A stretch of 64,000 nt of DNA from NCBI RefSeq assembly GCF_965216485.1, contig NZ_OZ244162.1, positions 3,280,030 to 3,344,029 of the forward strand, in the 5' to 3' direction. Shown one piece after another: positions 33,242-42,881 of the stretch. Origin of the DNA: Algiphilus sp965216485. GTDB taxonomy: Bacteria > Pseudomonadota > Gammaproteobacteria > Nevskiales > Nevskiaceae. Both the position numbers and the translations under genes were made by a program. A model generated the notes under the pieces. It worked only from the letters and a program-made list of their open reading frames with translations, did not search any database and was not told the origin of the DNA. Position 1 is the first letter of the stretch. Each line of letters opens with the position of its first letter.

Positions 33242-35389
33242 TCAGTGCAGCGCGTAGGCGGCGCGCACCAGCCGTTGCAGCTTGCGTGGCGCCTCCGCTC
33301 CATCCAGCCGCATGTGACGCAACGCCTTGGCCACCTCGGGCTCATCGACGGCCGCCGGGCGCAGCAATGCGCGCAGCAGCTGCCAGCGACCGGACCACGT
33401 GCCAGCCGCCGCCTTCAGATGCTTCAGGCGACCCGCCAGCGCCAGCTCATCGGCGTTCAGATCGCAACCGAAGGGCAGTCTTGGCAGATACTCGGCTTCG
33501 TGCAGCGGTGCCAGCACGCGCGCGATGCCCTCCGGGGTGTTGTGGCGGGCGGAGTCCGGCAGCACGTAATCGGACGGGAGCTTGCCCGCCGATTTGGCGG
33601 CCTCGATCAGCGCCGGCTGGCACCGGCTGTCGGCAATGGCGAGCATCGCCTCAATGCATTCGCGGTCTGTCTTGCCGCGCAGATCCGCAACACCGTATTC
33701 GGTGACGATGATGTCACGCATATGCCGCGGCACTGTGGTGTGCGGGTACTCCCAGACGATGTTGGATTCGGGCTGCGCGCCGCCACCGCGGCTGGCGCGC
33801 AGGCACAGCACGGATCGGCCTTCCGGCAATTGATGGGCGATGCTGACGAAATCGAACTGGCCGCCGACACCGGACACGACCTTGCCGTCGGATAGCTGAT
33901 CCGAGACCGCCGCCCCGAGCAGCGTGGCCTTCATGGTCAGGTTGATGAAGCGGGGGTGCCGGCGTTGCAGCCGTTCCAGCCGGTAATCGGTGTAGACACG
34001 ATTGACCTCGGCCACCGACGTCATATTGATGCGCGCGCGATCGGCTTCCGGCAATCGGTGCAGCCGTTGATAGAAATCGCCCGGCCCGATGAAGAAGGCA
34101 CCGTGCATGGCGATGCCGCCACGCAGCCCTTCTCCTTGCGCCTGGGCATCCAGCGCGGCCCGCACCGCGGGGTCGGACAGATCATTGGCGCAGGTGTCGC
34201 CATCCGGCAGGCGCAGCTGCTGGCCATCGCGCTGCAGCCCGGGGTGCGCCAGGCCGTGGCGCTGCATGGCCGCGAGCAGACCGCGGTTCAGTCGCGGCAG
34301 ACCGTCTTCGGCATGCAGCCGCTCGAACAGACCACGGCCATCCTGGGCCAGCAGGCCTGCCGCGGCCCAGCGCTGAATATCGATGTCGTCGAAGACCTCG
34401 CGTCGCACGATGCCGTCCTCGAAGAGCGAGAACAGCGGATTCGAGATGAGCTCGCTGGCCACATACAGCCCCTCGGTGAAGCCACCGCATCCGCCCACCG
34501 CCTGTGCCACAGCGTTCCCGCCGAGCTCTGCGATGACCTTGGCGAAGGCTTCCGGCTGCCGGTCGCGTAGACGCAGGGCGTGGCAACAGGCATCGCCAAG
34601 ACTGCCGATGCCTACCTGCAGCGTGCCACCGTCGCGCACCAGGCTGGCGGCGCGCAGGCCCACGGCCCAGGCGCTGTCGTCCACCGGCTCGTGCGGGACC
34701 GCGAAGGGCCGGTGCCCGGGCCCGCCGTCGTCAATGAGCGCGTCGAAGACGCTGTCGTCCACGCGGGCGTCATTGCCCATCCAGGGCAGGCCACGGTTGA
34801 CCATGCCCACCGCCATCCAGGGCCAGTCCACTGATTGCAGCATGGGCAGCAACTGCAGCGAGACATCCGGGTTGCCGGCCAGGCTGTAGCACGGCGCCCC
34901 ACCCTCGTCGCGCACCGCCACCGCCTGCACCAGCAGATTGACGCCGCGGCTGACCATGTCGCGGGCAACATGGGTGTAGTTGCTGCTGATGTAGTCCTGC
35001 TGCGCCTGCGGATGCTTCAGACGCGCGCCCGACGGCACGTAGAACTCGATGACCCGCACATTGCTCGGCAACTGGTTGGCTTCGAAGTCGCGCAGCCAGC
35101 GCATTTCGGGATAGTCGCCCCAGACGCGCTCGATGACCGGCGCCAGAAAGCGCGACTCCAGGGCGCTGCTACCGCGCGGCGGATTGAGCGACAGTGCCGT
35201 GATGATGTCCAGCGATAGCGTGGCGTCCTTCTGGGCGCGCGCGTAGAGGGCGTCGAGCAGGGCGTTGGGCTTGCCGATGCCGAGTGGCGTACCGAGCACG
35301 ATGCGCGACCCCAAGTGTTCCAGGATGGCATCGACGGCGGTTTCCACATCGTTGAATCGCGAAGAGGACATGGTGGGAAACTTGGACAT
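33242..35389 (-). CDS. Acetyl-CoA hydrolase/CoA-transferase family protein
   Basis: A 715-residue protein, longer than the usual 430-500 residues of acetyl-CoA hydrolase/4-hydroxybutyrate CoA-transferases. Family features are GIGKPNALLDALYARA near the start, VGIGSLGDACCHALRLRD and ELGGNAVAQAVGGCGGFTEGLYVASELI in the middle, and the C-terminal domain with SDGKVVSGVGGQFDFVSIAHQL and VTEYGVADLRGKTDRE. The long form is a recognised uncharacterised subfamily. It likely moves CoA between short acids or hydrolyses acyl-CoA. It stands alone, convergent with the HMA gene. Confidence 0.87.
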   Translation of the reverse strand: MSKFPTMSSSRFNDVETAVDAILEHLGSRIVLGTPLGIGKPNALLDALYARAQKDATLSLDIITALSLNPPRGSSALESRFLAPVIERVWGDYPEMRWLRDFEANQLPSNVRVIEFYVPSGARLKHPQAQQDYISSNYTHVARDMVSRGVNLLVQAVAVRDEGGAPCYSLAGNPDVSLQLLPMLQSVDWPWMAVGMVNRGLPWMGNDARVDDSVFDALIDDGGPGHRPFAVPHEPVDDSAWAVGLRAASLVRDGGTLQVGIGSLGDACCHALRLRDRQPEAFAKVIAELGGNAVAQAVGGCGGFTEGLYVASELISNPLFSLFEDGIVRREVFDDIDIQRWAAAGLLAQDGRGLFERLHAEDGLPRLNRGLLAAMQRHGLAHPGLQRDGQQLRLPDGDTCANDLSDPAVRAALDAQAQGEGLRGGIAMHGAFFIGPGDFYQRLHRLPEADRARINMTSVAEVNRVYTDYRLERLQRRHPRFINLTMKATLLGAAVSDQLSDGKVVSGVGGQFDFVSIAHQLPEGRSVLCLRASRGGGAQPESNIVWEYPHTTVPRHMRDIIVTEYGVADLRGKTDRECIEAMLAIADSRCQPALIEAAKSAGKLPSDYVLPDSARHNTPEGIARVLAPLHEAEYLPRLPFGCDLNADELALAGRLKHLKAAAGTWSGRWQLLRALLRPAAVDEPEVAKALRHMRLDGAEAPRKLQRLVRAAYALH

Positions 35390-35444
35390 GACGTGCCTCA
35401 GTGTAGCGAGGCTCGGGGGCCTCTAGAATGCGGCGCCCAAGCAC

Positions 35445-36077
35445 ATGGAAAGCGAGATGGCGCAATACACCCGCAACCCGCCGCTGGATGCCTCCGACCT
35501 GGATCGCGACCCGATGCAGCAGCTCGAACATTGGATCGCGGCCGCGCGCGAGGCGGGCATGATCGAGCCTACCGCCATGACGTTGGCAACGGCCTCCGCC
35601 CAGGGCGTGCCATCGGCGCGGATCGTGCTGTACAAGGGACAGCACGATGGCGGACCGGTGTTCTACAGCAACTACCAGTCGCACAAGGGCCGGGAACTGC
35701 AGGAGAATCCCCACGCCGCGCTGGTGTTCTGGTGGGACAGGCTGGAGCGGCAGGTCCGCATCGAGGGCCGCGTTGAACAGCTGCCACGCGCGATGAGCGA
35801 GGCCTACTTCAAGAGTCGCCCTTTCGAATCCCAGGTGTCCGCCGCGGTATCGCGCCAATCGCAGCCGGTGGCATCACGTGACGAACTCGACGAACGCATG
35901 CGGGCCGCGGAAGAGCGTGCCCGCGCCGAAGGTATCGAGTGCCCGGACCACTGGGGTGGCTACTGCCTGCGACCGACGGTGGTGGAGTTCTGGCAGGGAC
36001 GGCATGGCCGCGCCCACGACCGCCTCTGCTACCGATGGACCGATGGCGCGTGGCACATTGAGCGGCTGGAACCTTAG
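35445..36077 (+). CDS. pdxH: Pyridoxamine 5'-phosphate oxidase
   Basis: A 210-residue FMN enzyme with the PdxH pattern: LDASDLDRDPMQQLEHWIAAA, PSARIVLYKG, FYSNYQSHKGRELQENP, FWWDRLERQVRIEGRVEQL and the C-terminal WGGYCLRPTVVEFWQGR ... RLCYRW, ending RLEP. It makes pyridoxal phosphate from PNP/PMP. Either ATG 35445 or ATG 35457 (MAQY) may be the start. It is monocistronic between divergent and convergent neighbours. Confidence 0.97.
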   Translation: MESEMAQYTRNPPLDASDLDRDPMQQLEHWIAAAREAGMIEPTAMTLATASAQGVPSARIVLYKGQHDGGPVFYSNYQSHKGRELQENPHAALVFWWDRLERQVRIEGRVEQLPRAMSEAYFKSRPFESQVSAAVSRQSQPVASRDELDERMRAAEERARAEGIECPDHWGGYCLRPTVVEFWQGRHGRAHDRLCYRWTDGAWHIERLEP

Positions 36078-36084
36078 GGGCCGA

Positions 36085-38079
36085 TCACACCGGTTGCGAC
36101 AGAGACGAGGCCTGGGCATCGCCGCGTTCCCCGTTCAGCCAGTTGCGTAGCTGCTCCGCCGAGATCGCCCGGCTGTAAAGGAAACCTTGGTGCAGATTGC
36201 AGCCCAGTTCTCGCAGCAGATCGCGCTGACCGGGGGTTTCCACCCCCTCGACAATCACCTCCAGGTGCAGCACACGCGCCAGGGCGGCGGTCGCCGCGAC
36301 GATCTCGCGCGAACGGCTGTCGGTCTCCAGTTCGCGCACGAAGGTCCGGTCGATCTTGAGGCCGTCGATGGGCAGCTCCACCAGATGGGACATCGAGGAA
36401 AAACCGGTCCCGAAGTCGTCCAGCATCACGCGCACGCCGCGCTCGCGCATGTTCTGCAGTCGCGGCACCAGCTTCTCGAAGCCACGCAGGGCAGCGCGCT
36501 CGGTGATCTCCAGCGTCAGGGCACCAAAGGGCACCTGGGACTCCGTAAAGATCTGCGCCAGCCGCGCCAGATGCTCGTCGCGCAATTCGGAGGCCGAAAG
36601 ATTGAAGGCCATGTTGAGGGGATACCCCTCCTGGTGCAGCGCGTGCACGACATCGCAGGCGTAGCGGAAACAACGCTCGGACGCGGGCAGCAAGAGCTCT
36701 GGCGTACTGAGCAGCCCCTCCATGAGTTCATGGGGTAGCGGCCGGACCTCACCATGCTCGTCGCGCATGCGCATCAGCGCTTCGATGTGGCAGGTCCGCG
36801 GCGGATCCGTGCTGACGTCCACGACGGGCATGAACCAGAGCACCAGATCTTCACTCTCGAGCTTCTTGCGAATCGCCTGATTCCGCAGCAGGCGACTTCG
36901 CAAGGCACCTGCCCCCGCCTCGCTGGCGCGTTCAATGGCCCCCGCACCGCGTGCGGTGGCCGCGTCCAGGGCGGCAGTGGCCTGGCCGAGCGCGCTGTCG
37001 ACGGTATCGCCGTGCACGGGGAACAGCGCGATGGAGGCCGCGAGTTCCGGGCGCGCCAGTCGTTCGAAGGATTCCTGCTCGTCGAGCTGGGTGCGCATCA
37101 GCTCGTCGACGATCTCCGACAGAGCGGCCTCGGCCCCCTTGGCACCACTGGGCACCAGCAGCATCAACACATCCTCGCTGTACAGGGCGATGCAATCCGC
37201 CCATTGCGCGGCTGCGTCGTAGACCGCGCGCGAATAGCGGTACAGCACTGCGTTGGCGTGCGCCTCCCCGTACACCGCGCGGATGCCACTGAGATTGATG
37301 ATGCGCAGCATGATGACGGCGCCGCTGGCGTTGTTGCGCACCCAGAGGCCCAACTGTTGCCGACCGGCACGGCGATTGGGGAGACCGGTCGCCTCATCCG
37401 TGTGCAGCAGCTCGGAAAGCTGATGATCGCGCTCTGCCACGCCGTCCAGTGCGCGGCCAATGACATGCAACTCGCGCCGGGCGTGGGCGGACAGCACGCG
37501 CTGATCAGGCAGCCCGGATGCCAGTCGGTCCGCGCGTTCGGCGAGCTGTGCCAGTGGCCGCGCCACTTGCCGCTGGAAAGCGCGGTAGGCATAGAGCTGG
37601 AGACTGAGAAAACCCGCAAGGAAGAGCACCACGATGCCGAAAACCCGGAAACGTTCCGTGTCGAGCGCATTGCGCCACTGCCCCATATGACGCCCGGTGG
37701 CCGCGAGGAAGGCTTCGGTCTGGGTGCGTAATGCGGGGTCGGTACTATCACGCCGGACCACTTCGGACCATTGCTCCAGCAGACGCTCCGCATCGCGCAC
37801 ATGGACACGGAACGCGGGAACCGGGTCGGCGCGGGCGGCTTCGCGCCGTGCCGCCGTCATGCGCCCGGGCACATAGCCGGTGAGCACCTCGCGTTGGACA
37901 GCCAAGCGTTCGAAGGCGGCCCGATCCTGCAGGTATCGATCCAGGTGCCAGACATGCCACAGTGCGAAGCTGAGCAGCGCGAGGGCATTCAGGCTGAGAA
38001 GAATGGCGACATCCGCGCGCAGCGTGGACCGCCCGCTGCGGCGCCGTTCACGCTGAGGATCCACCTTCATTGCGTCCAA
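36085..38079 (-). CDS. Membrane GGDEF-EAL protein, likely c-di-GMP phosphodiesterase
   Basis: A 664-residue protein: N-terminal helix (about 22-42), a periplasmic helical sensor (about 43-150), a second helix (about 152-172), a HAMP-like segment, a GGDEF-like domain (about 220-390) and a C-terminal EAL domain (about 420-650). The GGDEF active site reads SEDVL (near 301), so cyclase activity is lost. The EAL domain keeps EAL (near 433), LEITE, DDFGTGFSS, KIDRTFV and EGVET, and should hydrolyse c-di-GMP. The sensor input is unknown. MKVDPQ at 38070 is an alternative start. Confidence 0.93.
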   Translation of the reverse strand: MDAMKVDPQRERRRSGRSTLRADVAILLSLNALALLSFALWHVWHLDRYLQDRAAFERLAVQREVLTGYVPGRMTAARREAARADPVPAFRVHVRDAERLLEQWSEVVRRDSTDPALRTQTEAFLAATGRHMGQWRNALDTERFRVFGIVVLFLAGFLSLQLYAYRAFQRQVARPLAQLAERADRLASGLPDQRVLSAHARRELHVIGRALDGVAERDHQLSELLHTDEATGLPNRRAGRQQLGLWVRNNASGAVIMLRIINLSGIRAVYGEAHANAVLYRYSRAVYDAAAQWADCIALYSEDVLMLLVPSGAKGAEAALSEIVDELMRTQLDEQESFERLARPELAASIALFPVHGDTVDSALGQATAALDAATARGAGAIERASEAGAGALRSRLLRNQAIRKKLESEDLVLWFMPVVDVSTDPPRTCHIEALMRMRDEHGEVRPLPHELMEGLLSTPELLLPASERCFRYACDVVHALHQEGYPLNMAFNLSASELRDEHLARLAQIFTESQVPFGALTLEITERAALRGFEKLVPRLQNMRERGVRVMLDDFGTGFSSMSHLVELPIDGLKIDRTFVRELETDSRSREIVAATAALARVLHLEVIVEGVETPGQRDLLRELGCNLHQGFLYSRAISAEQLRNWLNGERGDAQASSLSQPV

Positions 38080-38198
38080 TCCCGGATCGTGTCGTCAAGA
38101 CGTTGTCCGACCGGTCGGTGCAGCGCAGTGCTTGCCATTCATTCAGCCTACAGGCTCGACCGATAATATTGGCACAGGTTACGGAGCGAACGAAGTTT

Positions 38199-38981
38199 AT
38201 GCGCACTCAATTCACGGCTTTTTTTGCGGCACTCATTGGCAGCGCCTTGCTTGCTGCCTGCGCGACCAGCCCCACGGGTCGCACCCAGCTTATCCTGGTC
38301 TCCAGCGAGGAGATGGAAAAGATGGGTGCTCAGGCCTTCTCGCAGATGAAGGAGGAAACCCCGGTCGCGCGCAACACGCCCGCCGCGCGCTATGTGGAAT
38401 GCGTATCGCGCGCCTTGACCCAGGTGATTGCGCCTGAGCAGTCCTGGGAAGTGCGCACCTTCGAGTCGGATGCCATCAATGCCTTTGCCCTGCCCGGCGG
38501 CAAAATCGGCGTCTACACGGGGCTGATCGAGGTCGCGGACAACCAGCACCAGCTAGCTGCCGTGGTCGGCCACGAGATCGCTCACGTGCTGGCCAATCAC
38601 TCTGCCGCCCGCGTATCCAATCAGCTAGCGGCACAGCTCGGGGCATCCGTGGTATCCAGCGCCACCGGAGTCAGCCCGCAGATGATCGGCATGGGCGCCC
38701 AGGTTCTGCTGCTGATGCCCTACGGACGTGCCGACGAGAGCGAGGCCGACGTACTTGGCCTGCGTTACATGGCCGAAGCGGGCTTCGATCCGTCCGCGGC
38801 GCCCGCCTTGTGGGTCAACATGGCCAAGGCAAAGAAAGGCAATGCCCCACCCGAATTTCTCTCCACCCATCCATCGGACCAGTCACGCATCGAAAACCTG
38901 CGTAGCCGGCTGGACGAGGTGATGCCGATCTACCGCCAGGCACGCGCTGCCGGGCGCTCGCCTAACTGCCGGAAGCCCTGA
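38199..38981 (+). CDS. M48-family metallopeptidase lipoprotein (LoiP/YggG-like)
   Basis: A 260-residue lipoprotein: signal peptide with lipobox LLAAC (Cys near residue 22) and an M48 protease domain with HEIAH at 125-129 and the distal glutamate in ESEADVLGLRYM. It resembles E. coli LoiP and other periplasmic Oma1-like zinc proteases that act in outer-membrane protein quality control. The C-terminal FLSTHPSDQSRIENLR is a family hallmark. The ATG at 38199 fits the signal peptide. It is divergent from the EAL protein. Confidence 0.94.
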   Translation: MRTQFTAFFAALIGSALLAACATSPTGRTQLILVSSEEMEKMGAQAFSQMKEETPVARNTPAARYVECVSRALTQVIAPEQSWEVRTFESDAINAFALPGGKIGVYTGLIEVADNQHQLAAVVGHEIAHVLANHSAARVSNQLAAQLGASVVSSATGVSPQMIGMGAQVLLLMPYGRADESEADVLGLRYMAEAGFDPSAAPALWVNMAKAKKGNAPPEFLSTHPSDQSRIENLRSRLDEVMPIYRQARAAGRSPNCRKP

Positions 38982-39019
38982 GAAGGCCCGCACACCAGCA
39001 ACGCGATGGCGGATAGCGC

Positions 39020-40057
39020 CTAGCGCAGCGCGCGGGCGATCATCGGGCTGGCCTGATGTGCCGCGAAATGACAGGCGGAGTAGCCACCGTGCGGCTGGCG
39101 ATGCCAATCCGGCGTACTGCGTGCGCAGATGTCATCCACCATCGGGCAGCGCGTGCGGAACACGCACCCCGAGGGCCGTTCGCCGGGGTCTGGCAATTCC
39201 CCCTCCAGCAGGATGGGCGCCTGCCCTGTCGGCTCCAATTGCGGGACGCACGACAGCAAGGCCCGCGTGTAGGGATGCGCGGGGCGGAGCAACACGTCTT
39301 CGGCGCGCCCCTGCTCCAAAAACTCGCCGAGATACATGACGTAGACGCGATCGCAGAGTTGGCGCACAACCGCCAGGTCGTGCGCAATCAGCAGCATGGC
39401 CATGCCCGTGCGCCGCTGGATATCGCGCAGCAGATTGATGATCTGCGCCTGTACCGACACATCCAGGGCGGACAGCGGTTCGTCGCAAATCAGGAGATCA
39501 GGCTCGACCACGATCGCGCGGGCGATCGCCACACGCTGGGCCTGTCCGCCCGAAAGACTGTGCGCATAACGGTCGCCGTAAGCGCTTCCCAGGCCAACCG
39601 CGAACAAGGCAGCATCAATCTTGTCTGCACGCTGCGATGCGTCCCATTGCGGACACAAGGCGCGCAACGGCTGCTCGAGCAGTGTCCGTACCCGCATGCG
39701 CGGGTCGAGACTGGCGGCCGGGTCCTGGAACACCATTTGCACAGAGCGTCTGGCCTGCCGCCAATCACGTGGCCCTTGCATTGGCTTGCCGTTGACGGCC
39801 AAGTAGCCCTGTTGCGGTTGCCGCAGCCCAGCCAGCACGCGCGCCAGAGACGACTTGCCGCAGCCGGATTCGCCGACGAGACCCACGGTCTCGCCAGCGG
39901 CAATATCGAAGCTGACGGCGTTGACCGCTGTCACTCCGCGGCTGCGGCGGATCGCGCGCCGCGTGCCGTAGCAGACACTCAACTTACGGACGCGCAGGAC
40001 GGGAGCTCGCTCCGGCACGCCGGAGGTGGCTAGTCGAGCAGACTGCGTAACATCCAC
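39020..40057 (-). CDS. Orphan oligopeptide-type ABC transporter ATP-binding protein (OppF/DppF-like)
   Basis: A 345-residue ATPase with Walker A GLVGESGCGKSS, signature LSGGQAQRVAIARAI, Walker B LLICDEPLSALD and the C-terminal oligopeptide-transporter domain (AHPYTRALLSCVPQLEP, then the C-x7-C-type cysteine cluster GCVFRTRCPMVDDIC). This type normally pairs with OppD and two permeases, none of which are here. The GTG start at 40057 overlaps dps by 28 nt; a second GTG at 40018 just before the conserved domain removes the overlap and is equally likely. Confidence 0.87.
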   Translation of the reverse strand: MDVTQSARLATSGVPERAPVLRVRKLSVCYGTRRAIRRSRGVTAVNAVSFDIAAGETVGLVGESGCGKSSLARVLAGLRQPQQGYLAVNGKPMQGPRDWRQARRSVQMVFQDPAASLDPRMRVRTLLEQPLRALCPQWDASQRADKIDAALFAVGLGSAYGDRYAHSLSGGQAQRVAIARAIVVEPDLLICDEPLSALDVSVQAQIINLLRDIQRRTGMAMLLIAHDLAVVRQLCDRVYVMYLGEFLEQGRAEDVLLRPAHPYTRALLSCVPQLEPTGQAPILLEGELPDPGERPSGCVFRTRCPMVDDICARSTPDWHRQPHGGYSACHFAAHQASPMIARALR

Positions 40058-40497
40058 GCGGTTTTCTCGTGCAACTGCATGCGCTGTGTCAGCAAGTCCG
40101 CGGAGGACTCGTCGGCCGCCTCGTCGGCCGCCTTGAAGACGTCGCGCGCAACCTTGGCGACCGTCTCATGGTCCTTGACGAGCTGACGCACCATTTCGGT
40201 GGCTTCGATCTGCTGGGTTTCTTCCTTCACTGTCGCCAGTGCGGAAAATTCCTGATAGCTGCCTGGTGCGCGCTCGCCCAGTGTGCGGATGCGCTCGGCG
40301 ACATCATCCACCGCCGTTGCAGCCTCGGTGTAGTGCTCCTCAAACATCTGGTGGAGCGTCGTGAACATCGGCCCCGTCACGTTCCAGTGGAAGTTGTGGG
40401 TCTTGAGATAAAGGGTGTACTCATCCGCCAGCAGCCGGCACAGGCCTTGGGCGATAGCAACACGCTTGTCTTCACTGATTCCGATATCGATATCCAT
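40030..40497 (-). CDS. dps: Dps-family ferritin-like DNA protection protein
   Basis: A 155-residue protein with the Dps ferroxidase-centre segment THNFHWNVTGPMFTTLHQMFEEHY ... AVDDVAERIRTLG (about 34-72; His, His and Asp/Glu ligands at the dimer interface). Dps forms a 12-mer that oxidises and stores iron with peroxide and protects DNA. The C-terminal HEKTAWMLRSLLD is typical. It lies just upstream of the orphan ABC ATPase and has its own 5' region. Confidence 0.95.
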   Translation of the reverse strand: MDIDIGISEDKRVAIAQGLCRLLADEYTLYLKTHNFHWNVTGPMFTTLHQMFEEHYTEAATAVDDVAERIRTLGERAPGSYQEFSALATVKEETQQIEATEMVRQLVKDHETVAKVARDVFKAADEAADESSADLLTQRMQLHEKTAWMLRSLLD

Positions 40498-40584
40498 GCG
40501 GACTCCTTGTTGGTATTTCTTTCAACATACGGTGTGTGTCGTGATCGCGCCAATGAAGTCTAGGCGCGAGTGCCATAGTTGCCG

Positions 40585-41544
40585 TCAATTCCCCCGCAAC
40601 TTGGCAGCACGATAGTGCTCGAGAATGTCACGCAGACCCCGCGTCGGCTTCCAATCAAAGGTGTCCGCAAACAGCGATCCGTCGAGAATCACAGGATACT
40701 TAAAGTAGTTGATCAGATAGGGCGGAAAGAAAGCCCCCCAGTTCAGCGCGTAGCTGACCATGCGCGGCAGCGCCGGCGGCACGGACAGCACGGGCAGGCG
40801 CTGGCAGCCCGCCTGACGCACGGCCTCCTGATACGGGATGTAGTCGGCCGGGGCGACGTTGTAGACCCCACGCGCATTCCTTTCGAAGGCGGCAACGACG
40901 GCGTCCGCCATGTCGTCGACGTGCAGGAACTGCATCATCGGCGAATAGCCGAGCAATACCGGGGCCACGCGCCGCGACAGCAATAACGACATGCTGTTGC
41001 GCACGCCAGGCCCGAGTATGTTGCAGGGCCTCAGGATGGTGAGGTTGAGCTCCGGGTGCTTCCACAGCCAGATCTGGGCCAGGCTTTCCAGCTCCACCGC
41101 ATCCACGAGATCCTGTGTGACCTCGCTTGCCTTCAGCGGGGCATCCTCAGTCAGCAGTGCCGGGTTATACGGACTCGCGCCGTAAACAAAATAGGTGGAA
41201 TGGATCAGGACCTGGTCCACACCGTACTTGCGTGAAAGTTCTAGCAGTCGGCGCGAACCCAATACATTGGCGTTGTAGCGACGCAGACGGGTGGATTCAT
41301 GCGCGAAGATGCGTCCCAGATGGAGTACGGCATCGATCTTGTGTCGACGGAAGATGTCCTCGAAGCCGCGCTTCTGCATATCCACAAGATAGCTCGGAAT
41401 ATCCGCGTCGGTCTCCACGCGGCGACGGAAATCTACGGCAATGACCTGGTACTTCCAGTACAGCCGGCTGATGACGCGCTGCGCCAGAGAACCAGCCGCG
41501 CCGGTCACTAGAACGGTGCGAGCATTGGGGTCGTGGTGTGCCAT
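40585..41544 (-). CDS. NAD-dependent epimerase/dehydratase-like SDR protein
   Basis: A 319-residue extended SDR with TGAAGSLAQRVISRLY (GxxGxxG-type NAD motif, near 15-30), VLHLGRIFAHE, a catalytic-type YFVYGASPYN segment and LTILRPCNILGPG. Substrate unknown; the order with an acyltransferase suggests a role in lipid or envelope sugar metabolism (inference). Its start is only 2 nt after the stop of the acyltransferase gene, so they are co-transcribed. Confidence 0.86.
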   Translation of the reverse strand: MAHHDPNARTVLVTGAAGSLAQRVISRLYWKYQVIAVDFRRRVETDADIPSYLVDMQKRGFEDIFRRHKIDAVLHLGRIFAHESTRLRRYNANVLGSRRLLELSRKYGVDQVLIHSTYFVYGASPYNPALLTEDAPLKASEVTQDLVDAVELESLAQIWLWKHPELNLTILRPCNILGPGVRNSMSLLLSRRVAPVLLGYSPMMQFLHVDDMADAVVAAFERNARGVYNVAPADYIPYQEAVRQAGCQRLPVLSVPPALPRMVSYALNWGAFFPPYLINYFKYPVILDGSLFADTFDWKPTRGLRDILEHYRAAKLRGN

Positions 41545-41546
41545 GG

Positions 41547-42374
41547 TCAGAACATCCGGTCGCCGCGCGCATCCAAGCCTTGAGCGACCAGGTCACGAAT
41601 CGCGCTCTTCACCTGCTCGACGCGGGCCTCAACGGCGGCTTCATCGTCCTGCGCGTCCGCGGAGAAGCGCATGGGCGCACCGATGTGCAGCGAGACCCGT
41701 GCCGGCAAGGGAAAAGGGGGTGCGATGGGAATGTAGGGCACCGACAGCATCCTAGCGAGCGGGGCTATATTGCCCAGAGAGGGCATGCTCTCCTCACAAC
41801 CGACGATGCCCACCGGCAGAATCGGTGTATCGCATTCCATGGCGAGGTGCATGAAGCCGGTGCCGAACCGCTGTAACTGATAACGGGAACGATAGGGCTT
41901 GCCGGCGCCGCGCGCCCCTTCCGGGAAGACGATGACGGCTTCCTCCTGGCGCAGCATGCGTGCGCAATTGGCAGGATCGCCGATCACGGCACCGACTCTT
42001 GCCAGCAGATTGCCCAGCCAGGGGACGGTCGGGAAGAAACGCTCCACCAGAGCCCGGGCGGAGCGCGGTGCGTGCGGGTTGGTCTGCAGTGCGTATCCCA
42101 ACAGCAGCCCGTCGAATGGCAACTGCCCCGAGTGGTTGGCCACAATCAGGACGCGGCCCTGCTCGGGGACACGCTCCAGACCGAAAGCCTGGACCCGGAA
42201 ATACCGCTCATAGAGCTGGCGCACCACCGCCAGGCCCCAGCGCACGGATTCGGCGTGGTAACCCCAGGCGTCGTAGCCGAAGCTGCCGAGCTGCTTGTCC
42301 TTGCCGATGCGCAGGGTAGAAAGATCGGGGCCGATGAAGCGTCGTAGCAGCGGATGCTGGAAGGCTTGCGTCAT
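41547..42374 (-). CDS. PlsC-type lysophospholipid/glycerol-3-phosphate acyltransferase
   Basis: A 275-residue membrane-associated acyltransferase with the catalytic motif NHSGQLPFD (N-H-x4-D form, near 84-92) and the acyl-acceptor motif FPEGARGAGKPYRSR. Members transfer acyl chains to lysophosphatidate or related acceptors. The ATG at 42374 is preferred to an upstream in-frame start. It is the middle gene of a CBS-acyltransferase-epimerase operon. Confidence 0.87.
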   Translation of the reverse strand: MTQAFQHPLLRRFIGPDLSTLRIGKDKQLGSFGYDAWGYHAESVRWGLAVVRQLYERYFRVQAFGLERVPEQGRVLIVANHSGQLPFDGLLLGYALQTNPHAPRSARALVERFFPTVPWLGNLLARVGAVIGDPANCARMLRQEEAVIVFPEGARGAGKPYRSRYQLQRFGTGFMHLAMECDTPILPVGIVGCEESMPSLGNIAPLARMLSVPYIPIAPPFPLPARVSLHIGAPMRFSADAQDDEAAVEARVEQVKSAIRDLVAQGLDARGDRMF

Positions 42375-42410
42375 CGCATCACCCGCTGCGCCGGAGCGCA
42401 CGGGTGAGCC

Positions 42411-42830
42411 TCATACCGGGATCGTGCCGCGCAGCGAGTCGATGGCACGCAGCACATCGTGCCGGCTGATATTGCCAACCAGACGATTGTCCGACACCAC
42501 AGGATAACGCTTGAAGGGCGATTCCATGAACATGCGGGCGACCTCCAGGATGCTCGTGTCGGCATCGATGGTGACCACACGCGGCGACATGAAGTCGCGC
42601 ACCTTGCCGCCCAGGTCTCCGTGATAGCCCGCATTCAGGGCCACGCGCATGCAGTCCTTTTCGGACAGCATACCCACCAGATTGCCCAGGCGATCCACCA
42701 CGGGCGCCCCGGAAATCCCCTGCTCGAGCAGGAGATTGATGGCGTTGAGGACGTCCATCTCTGGGGTGAATGTGAGCAGGTGCGCGCTCATGTAGTCCTG
42801 AGCACGGATCTTATCGAGCGATGTGCGCAC
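42411..42830 (-). CDS. Two-CBS-domain protein
   Basis: A 139-residue protein made of two CBS motifs (about 10-65 and 75-132): MSAHLLTFTPEMDVLNAINLLLEQGISGAPVVD and MSPRVVTIDADTSILEVARMF ... RYPVVSDNRLVGNISR. CBS pairs bind adenosine nucleotides and regulate partner enzymes or transporters. The start is a GTG at 42830 with AAGGA 9 nt upstream; the frame stays open further up but that part is probably not translated. It could regulate the acyltransferase 36 nt downstream. Confidence 0.87.
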   Translation of the reverse strand: MRTSLDKIRAQDYMSAHLLTFTPEMDVLNAINLLLEQGISGAPVVDRLGNLVGMLSEKDCMRVALNAGYHGDLGGKVRDFMSPRVVTIDADTSILEVARMFMESPFKRYPVVSDNRLVGNISRHDVLRAIDSLRGTIPV

Positions 42831-42881
42831 TGTGCGTCCTTCTTTATCCGTTGGATTACGTCGGAGTATGGCGAATTGTCG

